Source of the DNA: QHXW01 sp963847515
Lineage (GTDB): Bacteria > Acidobacteriota > Terriglobia > Bryobacterales > Bryobacteraceae
Direction of reading: 5' to 3'
Length of the DNA: 64,000 nucleotides
Assembly: GCA_963847515.1 (NCBI GenBank)
Contig: CAWKAA010000007.1
Span: forward strand, 806,001-870,000
Part shown: positions 52,843 through 61,413 of the stretch, one piece after another
Position numbering within the stretch: the stretch's first letter is position 1
Layout: every line of letters starts with the position of its first letter
The notes under the pieces: generated by a model
Databases searched by the model: none
Told to the model about the DNA's origin: nothing
What the model saw: only the letters and a program-made list of their open reading frames with translations
Translations under genes and position numbers: made by a program

Positions 52843-54696
52843 ATGGCGATGCTCCTGCTCGGTGCGTCGGTGGCCGGCGCACAACAAGCCGGCTCGGAGT
52901 GGGCGCTGAAGCCATATCGCGTCCTTCTGGTGGTTGACAGGTGGGAAGATCCCGCAAGCCAACTGATCACATCGGAAAAAGATTCATTTCAACCCGTCGC
53001 GGCTCTGCTCAAAGCGTGGTCGGTTCCTTTCGAAATACTTCGGCTGGATCAGCAAACCCTCGGTGCTTCCCAACTGTTCGAGCGCACGGGAAGAGTGCGC
53101 TACAGCACCGTCCTCTGGCTGGCGGACAGCTCCTCCTACGCCGGTAAAAACGTGGCGGCACTGGAAGACGCCGCCAAAGCCGGAACAAGCGTGCTTGTGC
53201 TCGACTCGAGATGCCTCGATCCGGTGCTCGAAAGCGTACTGGGGCTGAGATTTAAGGAGCCGTACAGCTCCACAGACGCGTTGGAAATTGGTGCGCCCCA
53301 CTTCATCACCGAAGGATTGGTCCAGAAAACCACTTCCGGCGAGTTCGACTCACGGTTTGCCATGGAGCCGCAGGACTCACAGATCCTTATCTCGCAGCAA
53401 AGACATCCCGTGCTGGCTGTAAGGCAAATCGACCATGACACATCCGCCATCTGGATCGGCGTTCCGCATTTGAAAGACGTTACCGGCTCTCCCTATTGGC
53501 GAGGACTGCTATTTCGTTCGCTGATCTGGAGCCTGGGATACTTAGTAACACCCGAGGCGGACTACTCACATCGACTGATTCTCGCCTTGGACGACTGGGG
53601 TACCGCGGACAAGGGATTTCTCTCGTATTGGCGGTATCCCACGCTCAGCGAGGCCGTGATCCGCGAGCATCTGATTGACCCGCTGACAAAGCGCAGAGCG
53701 GTGATGGCGGCAAACGTCATCACGGGCTATGTGGATCGCAACACCAAACGGATACTGGTTCCGTGGGAGCAGAAATTTACGGACCGGTATGGCGTGCTAC
53801 AGGATTACGGCTCAACCAGGCGAGGCCTGCTGGCGGCCGTGGCTGCCGGCGTATTGGACATTGAAAGCCACGGCTGGACGCATATGCAGCCGGACCTTGA
53901 TTCTCCTCCTGGCCCATGGTGGAAAGCAGACTTGGACGGTGAGGCTAGCGCTATCGGCTGGTATGAAGAATTCTCGGACCGACGGCGTGGCGGCGAGGCG
54001 CCGGCTCTCACGCAACTTTTTCATTTGAACCGATCGCTTGATTATCTTAGTGAGGATTTCGGCGAGCGGGCGTTGTCCATCAGGGCCGGCGGCGGTGCGT
54101 GGTCCCGGTCTTACGTGAATCACACCGGAAGAATTGCGGCGCAGGCGGGATTTGGAATGTTCGAGGCAGGAACTGAGTTCAATTTCTATCTCGACCGCGA
54201 TATGGTTCTGGACATGGCGGGCGCCATCGCCGGCGCGAGTCATGGCCACGAGCAGCCCTTAAACGCGCACAATTGGCCCACGCACCCGGATGGCCCCATT
54301 ATGCTCACGGCTCACGACCGCGACATTGCGCTGCAGCCGGATTTTCTAGACAGGCTTTTCGAACAGTTGCCGCAAGGCTACGAAACGTTGGGCATGAACC
54401 AATACATTGCCGTTTTGCACACCGGGATCGAATCGCTAGCTGGCGACAATTTGCGACTTGTGTTTCATCTTGAGGAACCATACTGCTCCTATTTCAAGAA
54501 GCACTCGTCTGCCTGGCAGCTGTGGCTTGCCGGCAGACTACAGCAGCAATTGAAGACCGCGCCATTCGTTGAGGTTTCAGTGGACGAAGCGCCGCCGGTC
54601 AGGGTGCGGACTAGCGAAGCGCTTCGGCAGCCGTTGAGGATCGAGATTCCCCCTGGAGCCAGAGACCACGTGTGGAAGCTGAGTCCCGCAAGGTGA
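52843..54696 (+). CDS. exported two-domain protein with NodB-like deacetylase domain (copy 2)
   Basis: 617 residues from ATG 52843. The open frame extends to 52780, but the mapped promoter (-10 at 52803-52808) puts transcription start near 52815, so only the start at 52843 (or ATG 52849) is downstream of it. Signal peptide (MAMLLLGASVAGAQQ). Same architecture as the protein at 45066: N-terminal PYRVLLVVDRWEDPASQLIT domain, then ALDDWGTADKGF, ESHGWTHMQPD, and LTAHDRDIALQPDFL. Catalytic-type Asp-Asp and His-x3-His kept. The two copies share long identical stretches (LDSPPGPWW, DLDGEAS) and must be duplicates. Likely acts on a surface or imported glycan. Confidence 0.7.
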   Translation: MAMLLLGASVAGAQQAGSEWALKPYRVLLVVDRWEDPASQLITSEKDSFQPVAALLKAWSVPFEILRLDQQTLGASQLFERTGRVRYSTVLWLADSSSYAGKNVAALEDAAKAGTSVLVLDSRCLDPVLESVLGLRFKEPYSSTDALEIGAPHFITEGLVQKTTSGEFDSRFAMEPQDSQILISQQRHPVLAVRQIDHDTSAIWIGVPHLKDVTGSPYWRGLLFRSLIWSLGYLVTPEADYSHRLILALDDWGTADKGFLSYWRYPTLSEAVIREHLIDPLTKRRAVMAANVITGYVDRNTKRILVPWEQKFTDRYGVLQDYGSTRRGLLAAVAAGVLDIESHGWTHMQPDLDSPPGPWWKADLDGEASAIGWYEEFSDRRRGGEAPALTQLFHLNRSLDYLSEDFGERALSIRAGGGAWSRSYVNHTGRIAAQAGFGMFEAGTEFNFYLDRDMVLDMAGAIAGASHGHEQPLNAHNWPTHPDGPIMLTAHDRDIALQPDFLDRLFEQLPQGYETLGMNQYIAVLHTGIESLAGDNLRLVFHLEEPYCSYFKKHSSAWQLWLAGRLQQQLKTAPFVEVSVDEAPPVRVRTSEALRQPLRIEIPPGARDHVWKLSPAR

Positions 54697-54754
54697 CAAA
54701 GTGTATCTCGCGTTTGACTAGAGCGTGGCGTTACGGTCGCGCCGCTGGAAAAAA

Positions 54755-54828
54755 TGTTCAGCCTATTGGATGGCGCACTACGAAGCCGGTACATCGCGAT
54801 TGTGCAGTATGTGCCGCTGGCGTACGAT
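54755..54828 (+). promoter_or_regulatory. promoter C: shared 17-bp element + TTGTGC-N17-TACGAT (GH20 operon)
   Basis: TGTTCAGCCTATTGGAT at 54755-54771; TTGTGC at 54800-54805; 17-base spacer; TACGAT at 54823-54828. Element-to-hexamer distances (45 and 68 bases) equal those of promoters A and B. Predicted start near 54835, only about 4 bases before ATG 54839, so the GH20 message would be almost leaderless. Confidence 0.78.
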
Positions 54829-54838
54829 AGGCAGTTCG

Positions 54839-56902
54839 ATGTTAACCCTTCTGGTTTGCTTGCTGTTTGTCCTGGTGACGCCTTTGCATGCCGCACACAC
54901 ACCGCTGGTGCCGCGGCCACAGCACATTCAATACGGCAATGGAAGGCTCGCGCTCAAGGGTATTACGATTTCGTTCAAGTCGAATCCTGCACCTGAAGAC
55001 CGCTTCGCGGCAAACGAGCTGGCATCAGCGCTGGCAGCGATCATCGCTGGACCCGTGCCTGTAGTAAGTAACGGAACTGCGACCGCTGGCGTCGTGTTCG
55101 ACCGTACGGGCGCCGTGGATGCGGTGCCTGGCCCCGATGATCGTGCGGGGCCCGATTCCAGGGAATCGTTTACGTTGCGCATTTCTGATAACAGAGCGGA
55201 AATTCATGCCCGATCTTCCGCCGGCTTATATTACGCCGCTCAAACCATCCGGCAGTTGGTGGAAGATATCGCAGGAGAGAAATTTCTGCCGGAAGTGGAT
55301 ATTCAAGACTGGCCGGCCCTTGCCTACCGCGGCTTTATGATGGACACCAGCCACGGACCGCTGCCAACCGAGGATGAAATCAAGCGGCAAATTGATTTTC
55401 TTGCCCGCTGGAAAGCCAACCAGTACTATCTCTACTCTGAAGCGAACATCGAGCTTCGCGGTTATCCGCTGATCAATCCGGGCGCACGTTACACCGAGTC
55501 ACAGATCCGGCGAATCATTGATTACGCGAGGGAGAGACACGTCGACATCGTTCCCTGCCTCGAACTCTATGGCCATTTGCATGACGTATTCCGGGTGGAG
55601 CGGTACGCTGATCTGGCTGCGCTGCCGCACGGAGGCGAGATCAATCCGCGCAATCCCCGCGTGCAGAGCCTGCTGCATGACTGGGTCGAGCAGCTTACGG
55701 CACTCTTTCCCAGTCCGTGGTTTCACGTCGGCATGGATGAGCCATGGGAATTGGAGAAAGCCGGCAGCAAAGCCGCCGGCGACGTGGAGCCTGGGAAGCT
55801 TTACATCGAGCAATTAAAGAGTATCACCGCGCTCGTGCGGCAGTTTGGAAAGCGGCCGATGTTCTGGGCGGATGTCAACAGCGGCGCCCGCATCTTTGTC
55901 AAGTATCCCGAGCTGTTTGCGCAATTGCCGAAGGACGTGATTGCGGTGCCATGGCACTATCATGTCCAAACGGACTACAGCGGTTTTGTGGCCCCGTTCG
56001 CCCGCGAGAAAGTGCCGGAAGTGTTTGCCCCCGGCATTTGGTGCTGGGATGAAGTTACGCCAGACTTCATCCGGACCTTCGAAAACATCGACGGGTTTCT
56101 GGGTGATGCGCGAAAATACGGCACGATGGGCATGGTCAACACGGGTTGGACAGATGCTTCGCAGGTGCTCTATCGCACCGCACTGCCCGGCATGGCATAC
56201 GGAGCCGCGGCGGCGTGGCAGACCGAGCCGATGGATCGGGCGCATTTTTTTACCGACTACGCAGCATCCTTCTATTCCGCGCCGGCGGCGGCCGAGGTGG
56301 CGCCGGCGCTCGAGGCGTTGGCAAAAGCACAGCAACTGTTGGAAGAGGTACTGGGTTCGGAGACCATCTTTCGTTTGTGGGACGATCCGCTAACGCCGGA
56401 GCGGCTTGCACGCCTCGCGCCGCATCGCGAATCATTCCGCAACATCCGGCTTTTAGCCGAAGACGCCGAGGAGCACCTGGCGCACGCCTTGAGCCTGCAG
56501 CAGGACGTCTACTCTATTCCCAGCCTGGTTCTCAGCGCGCGAATGCTGGATTATGCAGGGATGAAATACATCTACGCGCTGGAAATGGCAGGCTATTTCA
56601 ATACGCTGGGCAGCCATCCCAGCCGTGCCGACGTACAGTTCTATCTGGGATGGGAATCGAGCGCGCGCAATCACGGACGCATTATGGACATGATGGATGA
56701 GATCTCGGACTTGCGCGAACTGTACCGCTCGGCCTGGATGAGCGAGTACACTGACCACCGCCTGGGCAGTGTGATGGGCCGGTGGAATGCGGAGTACGAA
56801 TATTGGCGTCGCTTGCAAACCCGCCTGTGGGACGTGTTGCACGGCTTCCAAAAAGATGGCGACACGCTGCCGGCGCTAGAAGAACTCAGGCCGCACACGT
56901 AG
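54839..56902 (+). CDS. exported GH20 beta-N-acetylhexosaminidase (copy 1)
   Basis: 687 residues from ATG 54839; the longer frame from 54725 crosses the promoter. Signal peptide (MLTLLVCLLFVLVTPLHAA). GH20b-like N-terminal domain (PLVPRPQHIQYGNGRLALKG), then the (beta/alpha)8 catalytic domain from about residue 150: YRGFMMDTSHGPLPTEDEIK, DIVPCLELYGHLHDVF and the catalytic pair in WFHVGMDEPWE (D300, E301). C-terminal helical region of 200 residues. Removes terminal GlcNAc/GalNAc by substrate-assisted catalysis. First gene of a six-gene plus-strand run. Confidence 0.9.
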   Translation: MLTLLVCLLFVLVTPLHAAHTPLVPRPQHIQYGNGRLALKGITISFKSNPAPEDRFAANELASALAAIIAGPVPVVSNGTATAGVVFDRTGAVDAVPGPDDRAGPDSRESFTLRISDNRAEIHARSSAGLYYAAQTIRQLVEDIAGEKFLPEVDIQDWPALAYRGFMMDTSHGPLPTEDEIKRQIDFLARWKANQYYLYSEANIELRGYPLINPGARYTESQIRRIIDYARERHVDIVPCLELYGHLHDVFRVERYADLAALPHGGEINPRNPRVQSLLHDWVEQLTALFPSPWFHVGMDEPWELEKAGSKAAGDVEPGKLYIEQLKSITALVRQFGKRPMFWADVNSGARIFVKYPELFAQLPKDVIAVPWHYHVQTDYSGFVAPFAREKVPEVFAPGIWCWDEVTPDFIRTFENIDGFLGDARKYGTMGMVNTGWTDASQVLYRTALPGMAYGAAAAWQTEPMDRAHFFTDYAASFYSAPAAAEVAPALEALAKAQQLLEEVLGSETIFRLWDDPLTPERLARLAPHRESFRNIRLLAEDAEEHLAHALSLQQDVYSIPSLVLSARMLDYAGMKYIYALEMAGYFNTLGSHPSRADVQFYLGWESSARNHGRIMDMMDEISDLRELYRSAWMSEYTDHRLGSVMGRWNAEYEYWRRLQTRLWDVLHGFQKDGDTLPALEELRPHT

Positions 56903-56918
56903 GAGGCCGCAAAAGAAA

Positions 56919-57941
56919 ATGACCCCGGGAGAAAAGGGCGAAACGGTCAGCACGCCGCACAGCGTCCACAGGCGCGCCCCCATCCAGTGCTTTCTGGTTC
57001 TGGTGCTGGTGAACCTGATGTGGGCCTTTCAATTCTCCGGTGCGAAGATCGCGACCGAACGCCTCGGCCCGATCGCGGTTGCCTTGATTCCGCTCGCGCT
57101 CTCCACCGTGCTGTTCGCTCCGTTAATTCGCATAAGCCGCGGCAAGAAGCCGGGGCCGCGCTGGACGCCCGTGGTTTGGCGGGACCTTTTCCTCGCTTCT
57201 ACGCTCGGCATCATCCCAGCACAGCTTGGCCTCACCTGGGGTGTGGAGCACTCGCTGGCGAGCAACGCAGCGGTACTCACCCTAACCATTCCAGTCTTGA
57301 CCGCAATGATGGCCGTCATGCTCCTCGGTGAAAGGATGACGGTTGTCCGCTGGCTCTCCTTCGGGCTTGCAATAGCCGGCATCCTCATGGTTTCAGATAT
57401 CGATTGGAAATCCGTCGCCATCTTCAGGGGAACCTATCTACTAGGCAATCTTCTGATTCTTGCGAGCTGCCTGGGCAGCGCGTTCTACAACACATACACC
57501 AAGAAATTGCTGGAGACCTTTAACCCGGTTGAATTACTCGTGTACAGCTTTCTCGTGACAGACCTCGAACTTGGGTTCCTGATGCTAGTATTTGAGCGCC
57601 CACAGAGTGCCGCATTTACTTCCTTGGGCGCGGGCGTTTGGGCCAGCCTGCTGACAATTGCAATATTCAGCCTGAGCGTTTCGATGCTGCTGTATTTCTG
57701 GGTAATCGAGAAGATCGATGTGACGCAAGCGTCGCTGTCGATCTATTTGTTGCCTGTGTTCGGAGTTTTGCTTTCGACCGTGGTTGTCAGGGAAAGGATC
57801 ACAGCATCCCTGATGTTCGGCGGCCTCCTGGTATTTGCCGCAACATTTCTGGTTACGGTGTACGAGGAGAGAAAGCGGATGCGGAATGCGGCTTTACAGG
57901 AAAAGGAGGAGGCTTGGCAAAAGCGAACGAGTTTCGTCTGA
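56919..57941 (+). CDS. EamA (DMT) family transporter, full length
   Basis: 340 residues, TAGGAGG upstream. Ten membrane helices in two EamA repeats: LVLVLVNLMWAFQFSGAKIA, GLTWGVEHSLASNAAVLTLT, MMAVMLLGERMTVVRWLSFG, and the second half KIDVTQASLSIYLLPVFGVL, VRERITASLMFGGLLVFAA. Moves metabolites such as amino acids or sugar derivatives. Here it may import or export a product of the GH20/DapA/amidohydrolase pathway. Overlaps the next gene's start by 28 bases. Confidence 0.88.
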   Translation: MTPGEKGETVSTPHSVHRRAPIQCFLVLVLVNLMWAFQFSGAKIATERLGPIAVALIPLALSTVLFAPLIRISRGKKPGPRWTPVVWRDLFLASTLGIIPAQLGLTWGVEHSLASNAAVLTLTIPVLTAMMAVMLLGERMTVVRWLSFGLAIAGILMVSDIDWKSVAIFRGTYLLGNLLILASCLGSAFYNTYTKKLLETFNPVELLVYSFLVTDLELGFLMLVFERPQSAAFTSLGAGVWASLLTIAIFSLSVSMLLYFWVIEKIDVTQASLSIYLLPVFGVLLSTVVVRERITASLMFGGLLVFAATFLVTVYEERKRMRNAALQEKEEAWQKRTSFV

Positions 57942-58876
57942 ACGGCATTGTTCCGATTATTCCGACGCCATTTACAGTCGAAGAACAAATCGATTGGCCT
58001 TCGCAGACTCGGCTGATTGATTTTGCCTGCGCCGCGGGTGCCTGCGCCATGTGCTTGCCGGCCTATGCCAGCGAGTTCTATAAACTTTCCGAGATGGAAA
58101 GATTGCGATTGGTTTCGGAGGCAGTGCGCCACGCCGCTGGCCGCATCCCCGTGTTCGCACAGGTCAACTTTGTTTCTGTAACCCAGGCAGTGGAGACCGC
58201 GCGTCAGGCCCAGAAAACAGGAGCTTCAGCGATTGCCGCCGCCGTCCCACGGATGTTCGCGCTGGGTGAACCCGATCTGTACCGCTACTTCGACCGGCTC
58301 CTGTCTTCCATTGACATTCCTTTGCTGATTCAGGACGTGAACCCTTCGGGGCCGACCGTGACCGCTCGCTTTGTATCCGAGTTGCATCGAGCTCATCCTC
58401 ATTTTCGATGGATCAAGCTTGAAGAACCGATGATGTCATCGAAAGTGACCGCCATCCTGGAAGCAACGAACGGAGAAGTCGGAGTGCTTGAAGGCTGGGG
58501 CGGCATGTACATGCTGGACCTGATACCGGCGGGCATTTGCGGCGTGATGCCTGGTCTCGCCGTTTCGGATCTGCTCGCCAAAGTTTTTCAACTCGCCGCT
58601 AAGGACGACATGGTGGGCGCCCATAAAATTCATGCAGCCGTTTTGCCGCAGATTGTTTTGAGCCTGCAGCACATGGAGCTATTTCACCATGCCGAAAAGC
58701 GCCTGCTGGTAGCTCGCGGCATTCTGCCGGAGGCTGTTGTTCGCCAGTTGACTCTTAAGTTGGACCAGCACACCGAGGACCGTATTTCATTTCTCAACGA
58801 GCAGATTTTTGCCTTACTCGACCGGCTTGAGCTTCCGCACAACCCGATTCCAACTATGGCAGGCCAACCTCATTAA
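57914..58876 (+). CDS. DapA/NanA-family aldolase or lyase
   Basis: 320 residues from TTG 57914, which follows the strong AAGGAGGAGG site inside the end of the transporter gene; there is no nearby ATG. TIM barrel family (dihydrodipicolinate synthase / N-acetylneuraminate lyase). The Schiff-base lysine is in RWIKLEEPMMSSK. The usual STGEf loop is replaced by PAYASEFYKLSEMER, so substrate differs from DapA. QDVNPSGPTVTARFV and GVLEGWGGMYMLDLIPAGIC complete the fold. Could cleave a keto-sugar acid such as a sialate or 2-keto-3-deoxy aldonate. Confidence 0.82.
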   Translation: MAKANEFRLNGIVPIIPTPFTVEEQIDWPSQTRLIDFACAAGACAMCLPAYASEFYKLSEMERLRLVSEAVRHAAGRIPVFAQVNFVSVTQAVETARQAQKTGASAIAAAVPRMFALGEPDLYRYFDRLLSSIDIPLLIQDVNPSGPTVTARFVSELHRAHPHFRWIKLEEPMMSSKVTAILEATNGEVGVLEGWGGMYMLDLIPAGICGVMPGLAVSDLLAKVFQLAAKDDMVGAHKIHAAVLPQIVLSLQHMELFHHAEKRLLVARGILPEAVVRQLTLKLDQHTEDRISFLNEQIFALLDRLELPHNPIPTMAGQPH

Positions 58877-58905
58877 ATTTGCCCAGGCGTCCGCGATAGG
58901 AGCTT

Positions 58906-59892
58906 ATGCCATCAAGAAGTTCGACAAGCGTGATCAAGCAACCCGTTCCTGCCGGCGTCGTCGGCCTCGGACTGATGGGCACCAGCATCGTGACTTGTCT
59001 TGTGGCCGCTGGACATCGCGTCGTCGCGATCGATAAAGACACCGCGCGCAGACGCAACCTCAAGCGGCGCGTTTCCGTTCTACTGCGCGACATGCGCCGC
59101 GAGAAGCTGTTGTCCAAAGATCCCGTCAGTGTGCTGAAAAATCTGAGCACCGCAGACGAGTTCGGCGCACTCCGGGATTGCGGTCTGGTCATCGAGTCGA
59201 TTTTTGAGAATCTAAGCGAAAAACGCGCAGTCCTGCGGCAAATCGAGGATGCGGTTTCGCCCGAAACGCTCATCGGAAGCAATACCTCAGCTTTGCCGGT
59301 AACGGAACTGCAGCGCGGCGCGCGCCACCCCGAGCGCATTCTTGGCGTTCACTGGGGCGAACCCGCTCACATCCTGCGCTTCATGGAGGTGATCTGCGGT
59401 AACGAAACCGATCATCGGAATGCCGAGAAGGTCATAGGGTTTGCGAATCTGTGGAAGAAAGAGCCAACTCTGGTCCGGCGCGATGTCCGAGGCTTCATCA
59501 CCAATCGAATCATGTACGCCATGATGCGAGAGGCGTTCTATCTGGTGGAGAACGGCTACGCAACGGTAGAAGATGTGGACCGTTCCGTGCGGAACGACAT
59601 GGGGTACTGGATCACGATGGCAGGTCCGTTCCGCTACATGGATCTGACCGGGATTCCGGCCTACGCCGCGGTGATGCGCGACCTGCTCCCGGATCTTTGC
59701 TGCTCTCAAGAAACGCCTAAGCTCATGCAAGAAGTGGTGGCGTCCGGGGCGCGCGGTACGTCCAACGCAAAGGGGTTCTATCGATACACGCCTGCAGAGG
59801 CGAAACGTTGGGAGAAGCGTTTTCTCAATTTCAGCTATGAGATTCGCGCACTCGCGCTCAAGTACGCTGAACGGCCAAAGGCTGGCGTCTAA
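58906..59892 (+). CDS. 3-hydroxyacyl-CoA dehydrogenase-family NAD oxidoreductase
   Basis: 328 residues. N-terminal Rossmann (AGVVGLGLMGTSIVTCLVAA, VVAIDKDTARRR), LVIESIFENLSEKRAVL and GSNTSALPVTEL of the 3HCDH family; catalytic His in ILGVHWGEPAHILRFMEVI. C-terminal 3HCDH domain with FITNRIMYAMMREAFYLVEN and DLTGIPAYAAVM. The altered His-x-Gly-Glu context and lack of beta-oxidation neighbours suggest a hydroxy-acid or sugar-acid dehydrogenase (as with gulonate 3-dehydrogenase of the same family). Confidence 0.85.
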   Translation: MPSRSSTSVIKQPVPAGVVGLGLMGTSIVTCLVAAGHRVVAIDKDTARRRNLKRRVSVLLRDMRREKLLSKDPVSVLKNLSTADEFGALRDCGLVIESIFENLSEKRAVLRQIEDAVSPETLIGSNTSALPVTELQRGARHPERILGVHWGEPAHILRFMEVICGNETDHRNAEKVIGFANLWKKEPTLVRRDVRGFITNRIMYAMMREAFYLVENGYATVEDVDRSVRNDMGYWITMAGPFRYMDLTGIPAYAAVMRDLLPDLCCSQETPKLMQEVVASGARGTSNAKGFYRYTPAEAKRWEKRFLNFSYEIRALALKYAERPKAGV

Positions 59893-59897
59893 ACGGA

Positions 59898-61397
59898 ATG
59901 GCGCGAATCCGACTTAAAGGCGGCACATTGATTGATGGCACCGGAGCGCCACCGCGGCGCGGCGATCTGCTTATTTCCGGCGAGACCATCGCCGAACTTG
60001 ACTCCTTCGAAGTCCCAGCGGATGCGCGCGTGATCGACTGCGGCGGCTTGGCCGTCGCGCCGGGCTTCATCGATTCGCATAGCCACTCCGATCTTCAGGT
60101 GCTCGAAAACCGGCGTGAGAAAGTGGCGCAGGGGGTCACCGCCGAGGTGGTCGGCAACTGCGGATTTTCGCCATATCCGGCGCCCGGCAATTTGAAGTTG
60201 CTGCACGATTTCGCTAACGGCCTCTTTTGCGGCACCAGTGACTGGGGATGGCCCAGCGCGAAGGCATACCTCGACCGAGCGCAGAAGTCACCCGTGACCT
60301 CCGTTTTTTCCCTAGCCGGGCACGGAAGCCTCCGCATCGCATGCGTAGGAAACCGTGTAGGGCCGCTCTCCGGAGGGGAGCTCGACTGGATGGAGCAGAG
60401 GCTGGCTGAGTTGCTGGAGGAAGGCGCATGCGGGTTCTCTACCGGCCTCATGTACGCGCCTGGTTCGGGCGCGACGCTGGAAGAACTCGTGCGACTGTGC
60501 CATGTTGTGGCGCGGCACGGCAAGACTTACGCGACCCACATGCGCGATTACGGCGATCACTTGGAAGAAGCGGTGGATGAGCAACTCGAGCTGGCGCGGC
60601 GGACCGGTTGCAGGCTGCAGATCTCGCACCTGCAGGCCGTTGGTCCCCGCAACTGGGATAAACAGCGAGCCGTGCTCGAAAAAATCGAGAGCGCAGCCGC
60701 GGAAGGGATGGATGTGGGTTTTGACTGCTATCCTTACACGCGCGGCAGTACGGTCCTGACGCAACTGCTTCCACAATGGGCGCTCGACGGGGGAATCGTT
60801 GGTTTGCTCGCCCGCCTCGCGGATCAAACCGAAAGAAAGCAGATCGCAGCCGAGACCGAAGCGACTCTCGCACAGGGATGGTCCGGCATCTTGATCTCAT
60901 CCGTCGAATCGCCAAGCAACCGTGCATTAATCGGAAGTACGATCGCGGCAATTGCCGAAGACCGCGGCCGTGAACCCGTAGAAATCGTGCTCGATTTGAT
61001 TCACGAAGAAAACGGGAGCATAAATATGCTGGAGGTGAATCAAAGCGAGCCCAATCTGCGGCAGACGGTTTCGCATCCGCTTTCGTGCATTATCAGCGAC
61101 GGCTTTTACGTGACAGGGCGACCTCATCCGCGGTTGTACGGGACTTTTCCTCTGTTGCTCGGAGAAATTAGCCGCAAGCGCGCTTGGCTCACGCTAGAGG
61201 AAGCGGTGCACAAAATCACCGGCAAGCCGGCTCGCCGCTTTAGAATCGCAAAGCGGGGCTGTCTTGCGAAAGGATATTTTGCCGATGTGGTGGCGTTCGA
61301 TCCAGATACGATCAATAGCGCCGCCACGTATGAGAACCCGGAGGTCGCGCCAGCTGGCATTCGCCACGTGTTTCGAAATGGAGTTGAAATAATTTGA
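59898..61397 (+). CDS. D-aminoacylase-family amidohydrolase
   Basis: 499 residues, 5 bases after the previous stop. Composite beta-domain (MARIRLKGGTLIDGTGAPPR) and TIM barrel with metal ligands H61 and H63 in GFIDSHSHSD, then GHGSLR, CGFSTGLMYAPG, YATHMRDYGDHLEEAV, LQISHLQAVG, and the metal Asp in SCIISDGFY. Family members deacylate N-acyl-D-amino acids; relatives act on N-acetyl sugars or other N-acyl compounds. Given the GH20 enzymes on both sides, an N-acetyl (amino-sugar or D-amino-acid) product of the imported glycan is the likely substrate. Confidence 0.88.
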   Translation: MARIRLKGGTLIDGTGAPPRRGDLLISGETIAELDSFEVPADARVIDCGGLAVAPGFIDSHSHSDLQVLENRREKVAQGVTAEVVGNCGFSPYPAPGNLKLLHDFANGLFCGTSDWGWPSAKAYLDRAQKSPVTSVFSLAGHGSLRIACVGNRVGPLSGGELDWMEQRLAELLEEGACGFSTGLMYAPGSGATLEELVRLCHVVARHGKTYATHMRDYGDHLEEAVDEQLELARRTGCRLQISHLQAVGPRNWDKQRAVLEKIESAAAEGMDVGFDCYPYTRGSTVLTQLLPQWALDGGIVGLLARLADQTERKQIAAETEATLAQGWSGILISSVESPSNRALIGSTIAAIAEDRGREPVEIVLDLIHEENGSINMLEVNQSEPNLRQTVSHPLSCIISDGFYVTGRPHPRLYGTFPLLLGEISRKRAWLTLEEAVHKITGKPARRFRIAKRGCLAKGYFADVVAFDPDTINSAATYENPEVAPAGIRHVFRNGVEII

Positions 61398-61413
61398 GCC
61401 ACACGAGGAATTC

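Noticed and set aside
54725..54838. N-terminal extension of GH20 copy 1
   Set aside because: It spans the operator and promoter C and has no signal-peptide character.
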